NCBI RefSeq assembly: GCF_001666835.1
Contig: NZ_LZJF01000042.1
Location: 1-64,000, forward strand
Length of the DNA: 64,000 bases
From: Mycobacterium sp. E3251
GTDB taxonomy: Bacteria > Actinomycetota > Actinomycetes > Mycobacteriales > Mycobacteriaceae
Reading direction: 5' to 3'
The position numbers were made by a program, and so were the translations under genes. Below, piece by piece: positions 24,991 through 33,048 of this stretch. The notes under the pieces are model-generated. The model saw only the letters and a list, made by a program, of their open reading frames with translations, did not search any database and was not told the DNA's origin. Positions within the stretch are counted from its first letter, which is position 1. The number at the start of each line of letters is the position of its first letter.

Positions 24991-27368
24991 ACTCGGTGCT
25001 CTTGCTCGACCCGATCGTCGGTCTGGTCGTCCGCGCGCGCGGACCTGGCCTCCGGTGGGTCCGGCCGGTCCAGGTCGGCGCGGTCGGGCTGGCCGCGGAA
25101 GCGGTGCCACAGGCGTCGGCCGGCCAGCAAGATCAGCACGGCCGCAGCGGTCATGGTGATGGCGAACAGCACCTTGCCGTAGGCGTTGGAATGCACCGAC
25201 AGGCGGACGGGCTCACCGAGCCGCAGGCCCTCCGGGGTCCGCAGCGTCACGTCGATGGCGACCCGCTGGGTGAAGTTCACTTCGATCGGCACCCGCAGCG
25301 GGAGGTATCCCGGCGGCAATTCGATCTGGCCCACGTCGGTGACCGTCATCCCCGGCGGGGCGTCCACCTGCAGCCGCACCCGGATGGGGACGGCCAGGCC
25401 GTTGTGCAGCGCCAGCGGCAGGGGGCTGTGCTCGGTGGCCAGGGTGTAGGAGCCGCCCGGGTTGACGATGGTGACCGCGCCGAACAGGTCGTTGATCGTC
25501 TTGCCGACGACGGCCAGGCGCTGCTGGGCCATTCCGTTGCGGGTGTCGGGCGGTTCGGATTGGCTCAGCGCGCGCAGCATGTCTTCGCGCAGGGGCGCCG
25601 TGTACTGGATGCCGGTCAGCCCGGTGCGCTCGTCGGTGCTCAGCGCCGAGGTCAGGCCCCACAGCCTGCCGACCTGGCCGGCCACCGCGGCGGTCACGTC
25701 GTCGCCGAATCGGCCGCGCGCCGAGGTGTAGGCCCCGGCCGGCTCGGACTGCTCGGCGCGGGTCGAGGCCTCGGCGATTACCGCCGGCAGCGGTCGCGGT
25801 ACCGCAAGACCGGACCGGATGGTGGTGGTGAGCGCGGTCAAGATCACGTGTGCGTCGTCGGCCTGCAAGTTCCACGTCGCGGGCGGGACCAGGATCTGGG
25901 TGCGGGGCGCGTCGTCGTGGCGCAAGGCGTGCCAGAACATGGAGCCCAAGGCGTCCTGGCGGCGTGCGGTCACCGAGTCATGCGCGAGCCGGACCGTCAG
26001 CGACGAGTCCAGGTAGGTGGGGACGGCGGGGGAGCTTCCCGCCCCCGCCAGCGCGGCGCCCACCGCCGGGTCGAACGGCGCGACCACGACTTGGGGGGAC
26101 AGCCGTCGCGGCGCGGTGTCGACGGTGGCCTCGGCGGAGCCCTGCGCGTCCGCGGCGGACAAGTCGGCGGCGGCGATGGCGACGGAGCTTTCGTTGGCGC
26201 CGATCAGGTTGACCGCGCGGTTGGTCAGCGGGCCGTCTGGCAGCAGCGTGGCGCCGCGGACGGAGGCCACGTCCAGGATGCGGTCGACGATGCTGTTGAC
26301 ATCGGTGGTGGCGGTGGCGCTCAGGCCTCGGTCGTTGACGCGTTGCAGGGCGTCCAGGTCGGCTTGCGCGTAGGGAAGCGGTGCCACGCAGGTGCGGTGC
26401 GCGAGGGCGCGCAGCCGGTTGAGCCACTCGGCCGCGGCGGCCTGTCCGGCGCCCGGATGGGTCGGGGTGCCCGGAAGTTGCGCGGGGCCCTCGGGCGAAT
26501 CGGACACCACGTAGCCCGCGGTCATCGCGTTGACGGTGACGAGCAGGTCGGGGTCGACGGCCAGGCACAACGCGCGGCCGACCGCGCCGTCCGGGTCGAC
26601 GTCGTGGCTGGTGGCGACCTCGGCCGCGGACAGCAAGATGTCGAGCCGGCCGCCGCTGGCCAGGGAGGTGGCCAGGTCGTCGTCGACCAGGCGCACGGGA
26701 ATGGTGCCGCCGGGCACGCCGGGGGCCAGCCGGGGCCGGTCGGCCAGCGGCCACAACATGGTGATCCACACGGGTTTGGAGGTGTCGGGCGCGACGGCGG
26801 AGCCCAGGTCGCCGGCCTGGTCGGGGGGCACGCCGACCACGGGCAGTAGGAACCGCGCGTTGTCGAGGCGGGCGGGGGCGCCGTAGTCGGGTGTGCCGTT
26901 GACGTTGACCAGGACCGGGTAGATGCCGGGCTTGTCGATCCCCAAGGACTGTTTGGTCAACGAGCGCAGCGGCGCCGACAGGGTGAAGCCGGCTTCTTGG
27001 CCGCGTTGCAGTTCGGGAGCGACCGTGAGGAAATCGGCGGCCGGTTGGTATCCGTCGGTGTCGCCGTCCAGGGTGGTCCGCAAGCCCGTGGACGCGGTGA
27101 TCGCGCCCGCGTGTTCGAGGCGGACCATGACGTCGCGGACGGGGCGGTCGCCGATGTTGGTCACCATGCCGCTGACGGTGACGACGGGTTGGCTGGACGT
27201 GGTGACCACATCCGGGGTGACTTGGTCGATGCGGACGCGCACGAACGGCGTCACGCCCGGCTCGCCGGCAGCCGCGCGCGGCATGACGGGTGCGGTGAGC
27301 ATCGCGAACCCGGCCACGATGCCGATCACCGCCGCGAGGCGTAACAAGCAGAGTCGCGGCGCCGTCAC
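24987..27368 (-). CDS. Secreted/membrane-anchored protein of the Rv3909 (DUF6049) family
   Basis: 793-residue protein with an N-terminal signal ([18 protein letters not shown]), a long extracytoplasmic body and one transmembrane helix near residues 730-747 ([18 protein letters not shown]), followed by a short basic cytoplasmic tail. It is always adjacent to murJ in mycobacteria, here overlapping it (ATGA), and overlaps mutT4 as well. A role alongside MurJ in envelope growth is plausible from context; no catalytic motif is visible. GTG start at 27368. Confidence 0.9.
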   Translation of the reverse strand: MTAPRLCLLRLAAVIGIVAGFAMLTAPVMPRAAAGEPGVTPFVRVRIDQVTPDVVTTSSQPVVTVSGMVTNIGDRPVRDVMVRLEHAGAITASTGLRTTLDGDTDGYQPAADFLTVAPELQRGQEAGFTLSAPLRSLTKQSLGIDKPGIYPVLVNVNGTPDYGAPARLDNARFLLPVVGVPPDQAGDLGSAVAPDTSKPVWITMLWPLADRPRLAPGVPGGTIPVRLVDDDLATSLASGGRLDILLSAAEVATSHDVDPDGAVGRALCLAVDPDLLVTVNAMTAGYVVSDSPEGPAQLPGTPTHPGAGQAAAAEWLNRLRALAHRTCVAPLPYAQADLDALQRVNDRGLSATATTDVNSIVDRILDVASVRGATLLPDGPLTNRAVNLIGANESSVAIAAADLSAADAQGSAEATVDTAPRRLSPQVVVAPFDPAVGAALAGAGSSPAVPTYLDSSLTVRLAHDSVTARRQDALGSMFWHALRHDDAPRTQILVPPATWNLQADDAHVILTALTTTIRSGLAVPRPLPAVIAEASTRAEQSEPAGAYTSARGRFGDDVTAAVAGQVGRLWGLTSALSTDERTGLTGIQYTAPLREDMLRALSQSEPPDTRNGMAQQRLAVVGKTINDLFGAVTIVNPGGSYTLATEHSPLPLALHNGLAVPIRVRLQVDAPPGMTVTDVGQIELPPGYLPLRVPIEVNFTQRVAIDVTLRTPEGLRLGEPVRLSVHSNAYGKVLFAITMTAAAVLILLAGRRLWHRFRGQPDRADLDRPDPPEARSARADDQTDDRVEQEHRV

Positions 27369-28099
27369 GGCCCTGGCCCGTGGCCGTTCTTCCGGCTGGT
27401 CGCCGGCTTGTCGGCATGCCGGGTGCGCGAGTGCGTCTGCGGGCGGCGCCGGGGAGAGGTGGGTGGCAGCGGTGGCAAGGCGGCGGGGCCGTGGTTTTGC
27501 AGTTTGTCGATCAGCTCGTGGGCCACTCGGGCCAGCCGACGTTCGTCGGCGTAGGCCAGCTTCGACGGCAGCTCGTGCATCGGCACCCAGGCCACCTCGG
27601 CCACTTCGAGGTCCTCGTCGGACAACTCGCCGCCGGAGAAGCGCATCAAATAGTGGTGCACGGTCTTGTGGACCCGGCGGCCGTCGGTGACGAACCAGTA
27701 GTCGATGCGCCCGAGCGCGGCCAGCACGCTGCCGCGGATGCCGGTCTCCTCGGCGACTTCTCTTATAGCGGTCTGCTCTGCGGTCTCACCGAGCTCGATG
27801 TGCCCCTTGGGCAACGACCAGAGCATCCGTCCCCGGCGATCGATGCGGCCGATGAGCGCCGCGACTTGAGAGTCACGGGGCCCGTCGAGGCCGTCGATGA
27901 CCAGTCCTCCGGCGGAGGTTTCGTGCACGGTCCGCAGCCGGTCCGGTCCGCGGCGAGGCGACCGGGATCGGCGCGATTTCGTCGGCGTCGAGTCGGTGGG
28001 GGCTTGGCCGTTCGTCTGATTCTCGGTCGAACTCGCAGCGCCACGACCGCGCCGCCGCCCCCGGCGCCTGCGTGGCTTGCCTTGTTCGCCGTCCGACAC
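27365..28099 (-). CDS. mutT4: Nudix hydrolase MutT4
   Basis: Nudix-family pyrophosphohydrolase, 244 residues. The Nudix box begins [14 protein letters not shown] and ends REVAEETGI near residue 118; the Gly, Arg and Glu residues of the motif are all present. A very basic N-terminus ([11 protein letters not shown]) and a Pro/Arg-rich tail flank the domain. I prefer GTG 28099 (VSDGEQG) because M. tuberculosis MutT4 starts there; GTG 28120 in the same frame is possible. MutT-type enzymes clean oxidised nucleotides, but the substrate cannot be read from sequence. Confidence 0.93.
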   Translation of the reverse strand: MSDGEQGKPRRRRGRRRGRGAASSTENQTNGQAPTDSTPTKSRRSRSPRRGPDRLRTVHETSAGGLVIDGLDGPRDSQVAALIGRIDRRGRMLWSLPKGHIELGETAEQTAIREVAEETGIRGSVLAALGRIDYWFVTDGRRVHKTVHHYLMRFSGGELSDEDLEVAEVAWVPMHELPSKLAYADERRLARVAHELIDKLQNHGPAALPPLPPTSPRRRPQTHSRTRHADKPATSRKNGHGPGP

Positions 28100-28188
28100 C
28101 CAAGCGATAGTAGCTGGCACGGCATCCGCTCCCAGGACATACTCGCCGCTAGCGGGGCGCGCGATGGCTCAGGACCGAGTGTGTGTGG

Positions 28189-28494
28189 TCAGAGTGGGCC
28201 GATTGCGTGGGCGATAACGAAAGCGGCACCAAAGAGAAGCAGTGAAAGTGGTCCGGACAGGCTGCCGATCATCATTCCGCGGCCGACCTGACCGCATCTG
28301 CCCGATGCCCGTGCGATGAGGGCGCTGACGCCGATGTATGCCAGCGTCACCGGCAGAACGATAATTACCAAGGGCCACATGGGCAGAACGAACAGCCACG
28401 TGACCAGGTCCACGACGAAGATGTGGGCTATGGCTACTGCGAAAGTCAACGGGCCATAGTGACTGGATGCGCCGACGCGATCTTGGCCTGTCAT
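28189..28494 (-). CDS. Small membrane protein, three predicted helices
   Basis: 101-residue hydrophobic protein of unknown function with helices at about residues 16-36 (AVAIAHIFVVDLVTWLFVL), 40-58 (LVIIVLPVTLAYIGVSAL) and 75-98. ATG start at 28494. It lies just five bases after the next upstream membrane gene, suggesting a two-gene unit. I do not recall a counterpart between mutT4 and pcnA in M. tuberculosis. Confidence 0.65.
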   Translation of the reverse strand: MTGQDRVGASSHYGPLTFAVAIAHIFVVDLVTWLFVLPMWPLVIIVLPVTLAYIGVSALIARASGRCGQVGRGMMIGSLSGPLSLLLFGAAFVIAHAIGPL

Positions 28495-28499
28495 CGGCT

Positions 28500-28835
28500 T
28501 CAGCGCAGGACCAAGTATGCGAAAACCGTTCCGCCGGCAAGCACGACGGCCGAACAGCTCAGAACGCTGATGCCAAGACCGCGACTACGGGGTGAAGTCG
28601 ACCTCAGCAACGCGGCGCCAATCAGCAGCGACGCCAACGTCGTCAGGACGGTGGCGGTCAGCATCCATGCGCGCTCACCGGCGTATGCGCTGTGGGTTTC
28701 GAACGGCCACTTACCCAGCAGCCACATCGCGATGAGCAGCGCGGCCAGAATCAGTTGAACGACGAGTGGCGCCGACCATGTCGCCGTCCGCCAAGCGCGG
28801 GCATCGAAGAAATTCACTTGCTCAGGACTCGACAT
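28500..28835 (-). CDS. Small membrane protein, three predicted helices
   Basis: 111-residue protein from ATG 28835 (SSPEQVNFFD); the frame is also open to 28868. Helices are near residues 24-42 (VVQLILAALLIAMWLLG), 55-78 (MLTATVLTTLASLLIGAALL) and 88-110. Function unknown. It is the first gene of the pair, reading away from pcnA, with which it shares a divergent ~160-base spacer. Confidence 0.6.
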   Translation of the reverse strand: MSSPEQVNFFDARAWRTATWSAPLVVQLILAALLIAMWLLGKWPFETHSAYAGERAWMLTATVLTTLASLLIGAALLRSTSPRSRGLGISVLSCSAVVLAGGTVFAYLVLR

Positions 28836-28997
28836 ACTGTTCGCCGACCGCTTTGCAATGTGCCGCATTGCCCCAACGTTCCACCCTTCCCGTGGCGCGT
28901 AACGCTACTAGCGCCGGCCGGCCGGTCAATTCACCTTGGATGCGTGCGAGGCTCCTCACACGGGCTTTGGGGCCCCGGCCGACTACGCTGATCGAAC

Positions 28998-30434
28998 GTG
29001 TCCGAAGCCGATGTCGAGCTGCTTGCCGCCGCCGCGGTCGCCCTGAACCAACACGCGCCCATGCTGCGCGAGCTGGGCTCGGCATTCGAGGCCGCGGGCC
29101 ACGAGTTGTACCTCGTCGGCGGCTCGGTGCGAGATGCCGTGCTGGGCAGGCTCAGTCCCGACCTGGACTTCACCACCAACGCCCGCCCCGAGCAGATTCA
29201 GCAGATCCTGCGGCGCTGGGCCGACAACTTGTGGGACACCGGCATCGACTTCGGCACCGTCGGTGTGGGCAAGGGCGACCACCGCCTGGAAATCACCACA
29301 TTCCGCGCCGACGCCTACGACCAGGTCTCGCGCAAACCCGCGGTGCAGTACGGCGAACGCCTTGAAGACGATTTGGTGCGCCGCGATTTCACGGCCAACG
29401 CGATGGCCGTGCGCATCACGCCCGACGGGCCGGGTGAATTCCTCGATCCCCTCGGCGGTTTGGCGGCGCTGCGCGACCGGGTGCTCGACACCCCGGCGGC
29501 GCCGTCGGTGTCCTTCGGCGATGACCCGCTGCGGATGCTGCGCGCGGCGCGGTTCGTCTCGCAGCTCGGCTTCGCCGTCGCCCCGCGGGTGCACGACGCG
29601 ATCGAGGAGATGGCCCCCGAGCTGGCCCGGATCAGCGCCGAGCGGGTGGCCGCCGAGTTGGACAAGCTGCTTCTCGGCGACGACCCGGTGTCCGGCATCG
29701 ACCTGCTGGTGCAGACCGGCATGGGCGACGTGGTGTTGCCCGAGGTCGGTGGCATGCAGATGGCCATCGACGAACACCACCAGCACAAGGACGTCTACCA
29801 GCATTCGCTGACCGTGCTGCGGCAGGCGATCGCCCTGGAGGATGACGGCCCGGATCTGGTGCTGCGCTGGGCCGCGCTGCTCCACGACATCGGCAAGCCG
29901 GCCACTAGGCGGCACGAAGCCAACGGCGGCGTGAGTTTCCACCACCACGAAGTGGTCGGCGCCAAGATGGCCCGAAAGCGGTTGCGGGCGTTGAAGTATT
30001 CCAAGCAGATGGTCGACGACGTCTCCCAGTTGGTGTATCTGCACCTGCGGTTCCACGGGTACGGCGAGGGGAAGTGGACCGATTCCGCGGTGCGCCGCTA
30101 CGTCACCGATGCCGGGCCGCTGCTGCCGCGGCTGCACAAGCTGGTGCGCGCCGACTGCACGACCCGCAACAAGCGCCGGGCCGCACGGCTGCAGGCCAGC
30201 TATGACCGGCTGGAGGCGCGGATCGTCGAGCTGGCGGCCCAAGAAGATCTGGCCCGCGTGCGTCCCGACCTCGACGGCAACCAGATCATGAAGCTGCTCG
30301 ACATCCCGGCCGGCCCGCAGGTCGGCGAGGCGTGGCGCTTTCTCAAAGAGCTGCGCCTGGAGCGCGGGCCGTTGAGTGCCGACGAGGCGACCGCGGAACT
30401 GCTGAGCTGGTGGCAATCACGGGGGAACCCGTAG
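28998..30434 (+). CDS. pcnA: CCA tRNA nucleotidyltransferase / poly(A) polymerase family
   Basis: 478 residues, matching Rv3907c. The nucleotidyltransferase core has LYLVGGSVRDAVLG and the metal-binding pair in DLDF. A downstream HD domain shows LLHDIGKPATRR, found in bacterial CCA-adding enzymes that also process cyclic phosphates. The most likely role is adding CCA to tRNA 3' ends; the M. tuberculosis name PcnA implies poly(A) addition, and sequence alone cannot decide. GTG start at 28998. Confidence 0.93.
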   Translation: MSEADVELLAAAAVALNQHAPMLRELGSAFEAAGHELYLVGGSVRDAVLGRLSPDLDFTTNARPEQIQQILRRWADNLWDTGIDFGTVGVGKGDHRLEITTFRADAYDQVSRKPAVQYGERLEDDLVRRDFTANAMAVRITPDGPGEFLDPLGGLAALRDRVLDTPAAPSVSFGDDPLRMLRAARFVSQLGFAVAPRVHDAIEEMAPELARISAERVAAELDKLLLGDDPVSGIDLLVQTGMGDVVLPEVGGMQMAIDEHHQHKDVYQHSLTVLRQAIALEDDGPDLVLRWAALLHDIGKPATRRHEANGGVSFHHHEVVGAKMARKRLRALKYSKQMVDDVSQLVYLHLRFHGYGEGKWTDSAVRRYVTDAGPLLPRLHKLVRADCTTRNKRRAARLQASYDRLEARIVELAAQEDLARVRPDLDGNQIMKLLDIPAGPQVGEAWRFLKELRLERGPLSADEATAELLSWWQSRGNP

Positions 30435-30458
30435 CGGCGGTCTCGCGTCCCATCTTTC

Positions 30459-30968
30459 GTGGACTACTGCATGAGTGGCGACGACGGCACGGCGGACATG
30501 TGGCACCGCGACCTCGACCTTGACCTGGACGGCGACGGCCGGCTGGATGCCTTCGGGCTGGACCTCGACGGCGATGGATTGCACGACGACGCGCTCGCGG
30601 ATCTCGATGGCGACGGCATCGCCGATCACGCGGTGCTCGACCTCGACAACGACGGCACGCCCGAGGCGTACTTCACCGATGACGGGTCTGGGACCTGGGG
30701 GATACCCACGGACCAGGGACGGCAGCTTAGGTGGTTCGGCCTCGATGGCGTCGAGCACACCGGCGGACCATTGGTCGATTTCGACGGCCAGGGCCGGGCC
30801 GACGACCAGCTCTTCGACATCGACGGCGACGGACTCGCCGACCGGGTGTTGTGCGCCGACGAAGGCGGCGTCACCGGATACGTCGACACGGACGGCGACG
30901 GCAAATGGAATGTACGGCTGAGTGATAGCGATGGGGACGGCTTGGCCGACGGTGCTAGCGCGCTTTAA
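30459..30968 (+). CDS. Acidic protein with repeated DxDxDG calcium-binding loops (Rv3906c-like)
   Basis: 169-residue, extremely Asp/Gly-rich protein. At least seven copies of a DxDxDG loop occur: DLDGDGRLD, DLDGDGLHD, DLDGDGIAD, DLDNDGTPE (residues 20-70), then DIDGDGLAD, DTDGDGKWN and DSDGDGLAD (about 125-165). Such loops bind calcium in thrombospondin type 3 repeats and EF-hand-like proteins. No signal peptide is visible. It starts 24 bases after pcnA, as in M. tuberculosis. GTG 30459 or ATG 30471 may be the start. Export and ligand are inference. Confidence 0.85.
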   Translation: MDYCMSGDDGTADMWHRDLDLDLDGDGRLDAFGLDLDGDGLHDDALADLDGDGIADHAVLDLDNDGTPEAYFTDDGSGTWGIPTDQGRQLRWFGLDGVEHTGGPLVDFDGQGRADDQLFDIDGDGLADRVLCADEGGVTGYVDTDGDGKWNVRLSDSDGDGLADGASAL

Positions 30969-31079
30969 GGGCGACCGGGCCAGCGGTGAATTGACCAGTT
31001 CCGCTGGGCTATTTAGCCTGGTCAATAGCGGCGTGACATGCGATTGCGTGTCGCCGAATCGGATTCGAGAGGGGTGGCA

Positions 31080-31409
31080 ATGTTCGTCGACACAGCGCTA
31101 TTGCACTCCGGAGGCAACGATTCGCATCGTGCGGGCGGACACGCGCAAGAGGGAGCCGACCAGCTCGCGCGGGGACCGCTGGGGGCGGGGATGTTCGGCG
31201 ACTTCGCCGCGGCCGATTCGTTCCATTCGGCGGTCAGCGCCGCGCACACGCAGCACGTGCAGACCCTGCAGGGGCACAAGCAGACGCTGACCGATGTCGG
31301 CGCGAAGGCCCATCACGCGGCCAAGGGGTTCACGAGCATGGACGAGCAGAATGCCGACGAAATGCAGGCGGTGCGCCCGGGGGCCGGTACTTCAGCACCG
31401 CGCATTTGA
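31080..31409 (+). CDS. Small DUF2563-type protein
   Basis: 109 residues from ATG 31080 (FVDTALLHSGGNDSHRAGGH), the conserved start of a mycobacterial small-protein family I recall as DUF2563; a longer frame to 31038 exists but lacks that match. It is largely helical, about the size of WXG100/EspC-type ESX substrates, but no WXG turn is seen. It occupies the place of esxE/esxF beside the ESX-2 locus. Function unknown; being an ESX-linked export partner is a guess from position. Confidence 0.75.
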   Translation: MFVDTALLHSGGNDSHRAGGHAQEGADQLARGPLGAGMFGDFAAADSFHSAVSAAHTQHVQTLQGHKQTLTDVGAKAHHAAKGFTSMDEQNADEMQAVRPGAGTSAPRI

Positions 31410-31558
31410 TTGCTTCAGCCTCGTCGCTCCGGTTGCGGGGAGCACTGTTATCGCAAGGGGATCGTATTGATGCGGTCTCTTTTGGTGTTGGTCTGCAGTG
31501 CACGTGGATAATTCAACGGAACGGCTCGTATGGGCTGAGGCAATGTGGGGAGGGTTGC

Positions 31559-32122
31559 ATGGGGGATCTGCCTCCAAACTTCGCTGGGGAACCACCAATT
31601 GCCCCGCCGCATGCCCAGTGGCAGCCGCCCTATCCGCCTCAACCTTCGAAGCGTCGACGGATATGGCCGGCGATTGCACTGGCATCCATCGCCGTCCTAT
31701 TGGGCGCTGTCGCGCTAGTTGTGGCGGCGACACGGTCTACGAATGACTCCGCGCCGGGCTCACCGACCACGTCAGCGGCACCGACGCACACTGCGGCGGA
31801 GTCGGCTGCCGCGCACAAGAAGCTCTGCGACGTCTACAACCAGGCCGCGCGTGCCGTCCAGATAGAAACGAACGGCGACAACCCAGCCTTATCCGGCATT
31901 GCGGTTGTCAATGGAGCAGCAATGCTTGAACACGCGGTGATTACAAATCCGGCACTGCCGTCTGGCGACAAAGACGCCGCGCTTGCGCTGGCTGAGGCGT
32001 ATAGCAATTCTCAGGCGACCGCCGCCACAGTGCAGCAACGTGATGATCCCTTATGGCAGTCAACGATTAGAGACGTCAACAACAAAGACACCGCGATGAA
32101 GAGGGTCTGCAGTGGGAGTTGA
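31559..32122 (+). CDS. Single-pass membrane protein (Rv3901c-like), copy 1
   Basis: 187 residues from ATG 31559 with GGGGAGG upstream. The N-terminal ~35 residues are Pro-rich and cytosolic, one helix lies at about 38-60 (IWPAIALASIAVLLGAVALV), and the exported C-terminal domain carries LCDVYNQAARAVQIETNGD and INNKDTAMKRVC-like ending (DVNNKDTAMKRVC), with two Cys that may form a disulfide. It is a clear paralogue of the next gene. Position matches the Rv3901c membrane gene of the ESX-2 region. Function unknown. Confidence 0.8.
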   Translation: MGDLPPNFAGEPPIAPPHAQWQPPYPPQPSKRRRIWPAIALASIAVLLGAVALVVAATRSTNDSAPGSPTTSAAPTHTAAESAAAHKKLCDVYNQAARAVQIETNGDNPALSGIAVVNGAAMLEHAVITNPALPSGDKDAALALAEAYSNSQATAATVQQRDDPLWQSTIRDVNNKDTAMKRVCSGS

Positions 32123-32505
32123 CCCGTCGAAGGGTGAGTGGACCTGGCGTGATCCGATCGATCGCAAGTGAAGATGGGCGATATCGACGCCGAGGACAGG
32201 CAACGAGGAACTAGGCAATCGCGGGTATGCACCTTGGTCACGAGAAACGTTAGCAACGGTGGCCGCTAAGACTGGGGTCTCGCCCCTGTCTGGGTCGGGA
32301 GGCGTTGACCTAGCCGTGTTTACCGAAGTCGTGTCTAGGGCATTGCGAATGTGATCGAACGAGACGAACACGGTGATGCGCATTAGGGCGGGGGTGCACG
32401 CCTACGGTGATTTGTCCCCGTCTCCGTTGCCTGTTCCACTATTGAGAAAACTGAGGGCCAACCGGGAGCGTTGAGGAAGCACCCGGAGGAACTGTGAGGA
32501 GGCGC
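32123..32505. other. Intergenic stretch, 383 bases, no gene recognised
   Basis: Short open frames exist on both strands but none has mycobacterial codon bias or recognisable sequence. It is less GC-rich than the rest of the window. It separates the two paralogous membrane genes and may be the residue of the duplication or of lost genes. Confidence 0.5.
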
Positions 32506-33048
32506 ATGGTGGAACACCCCACGCCTAATTTCCATGGTGGACAGGTCGGGGGTCCACCCGCGGGTCCATGGAGACCGAGTTATCCGACACCACTCGCGCG
32601 CCGCCCAAGCTATTGGTTGCCCACCGCTCTCGCAGGGTTTGCCGGATTGGTGGCGTTAGCGGCATTGATAGTCGCGTTCATGCGACCGACAGTGTCAGCC
32701 CCTGCAAACCCACCGCCGACCTACACTCCAGACCACATCTCCGCAGCCCAGCGACAATTGTGCGCTACATACGACTTGGCGGCGCGTTCCGTTCGGGTGG
32801 AAACAAATGGCACTGACAAAGCGCTAGCTCGAATCGCGTTGGCCAACGCCGCAGGCATGCTCGACGACGCTGCTTCAGATCCGTCTCTCGACGCCAACCA
32901 TCGCGACCCCGCCCGGGCACTTGCGACGGCATACCGCACTGCGAATGCACTTGGGAGTGTCGCCACCGACGAAGAATATCGTGTCGCCGTCGATGACATA
33001 AATAGCAAAGACGCTGCGCTGAAAAAGGTATGCGGTGGCGGCGGCTGA
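32506..33048 (+). CDS. Single-pass membrane protein (Rv3901c-like), copy 2
   Basis: 180 residues from ATG 32506, preceded by AGGAGG. A Pro-rich cytosolic start is followed by one helix (about residues 38-60, LPTALAGFAGLVALAALIVA) and an exported domain with LCATYDLAARSVRVETNGTD and DDINSKDAALKKVC. These segments align one-to-one with the preceding gene, including the Cys pair, so the two arose by tandem duplication. Its 3' end overlaps the next gene by 14 bases. Confidence 0.8.
   Translation: MVEHPTPNFHGGQVGGPPAGPWRPSYPTPLARRPSYWLPTALAGFAGLVALAALIVAFMRPTVSAPANPPPTYTPDHISAAQRQLCATYDLAARSVRVETNGTDKALARIALANAAGMLDDAASDPSLDANHRDPARALATAYRTANALGSVATDEEYRVAVDDINSKDAALKKVCGGGG

Noticed and set aside
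32011-32383. Small minus-strand frames in the spacer between the two paralogous membrane genes
   Set aside because: No ribosome-binding site with coding bias, no recognisable sequence; treated as non-coding.
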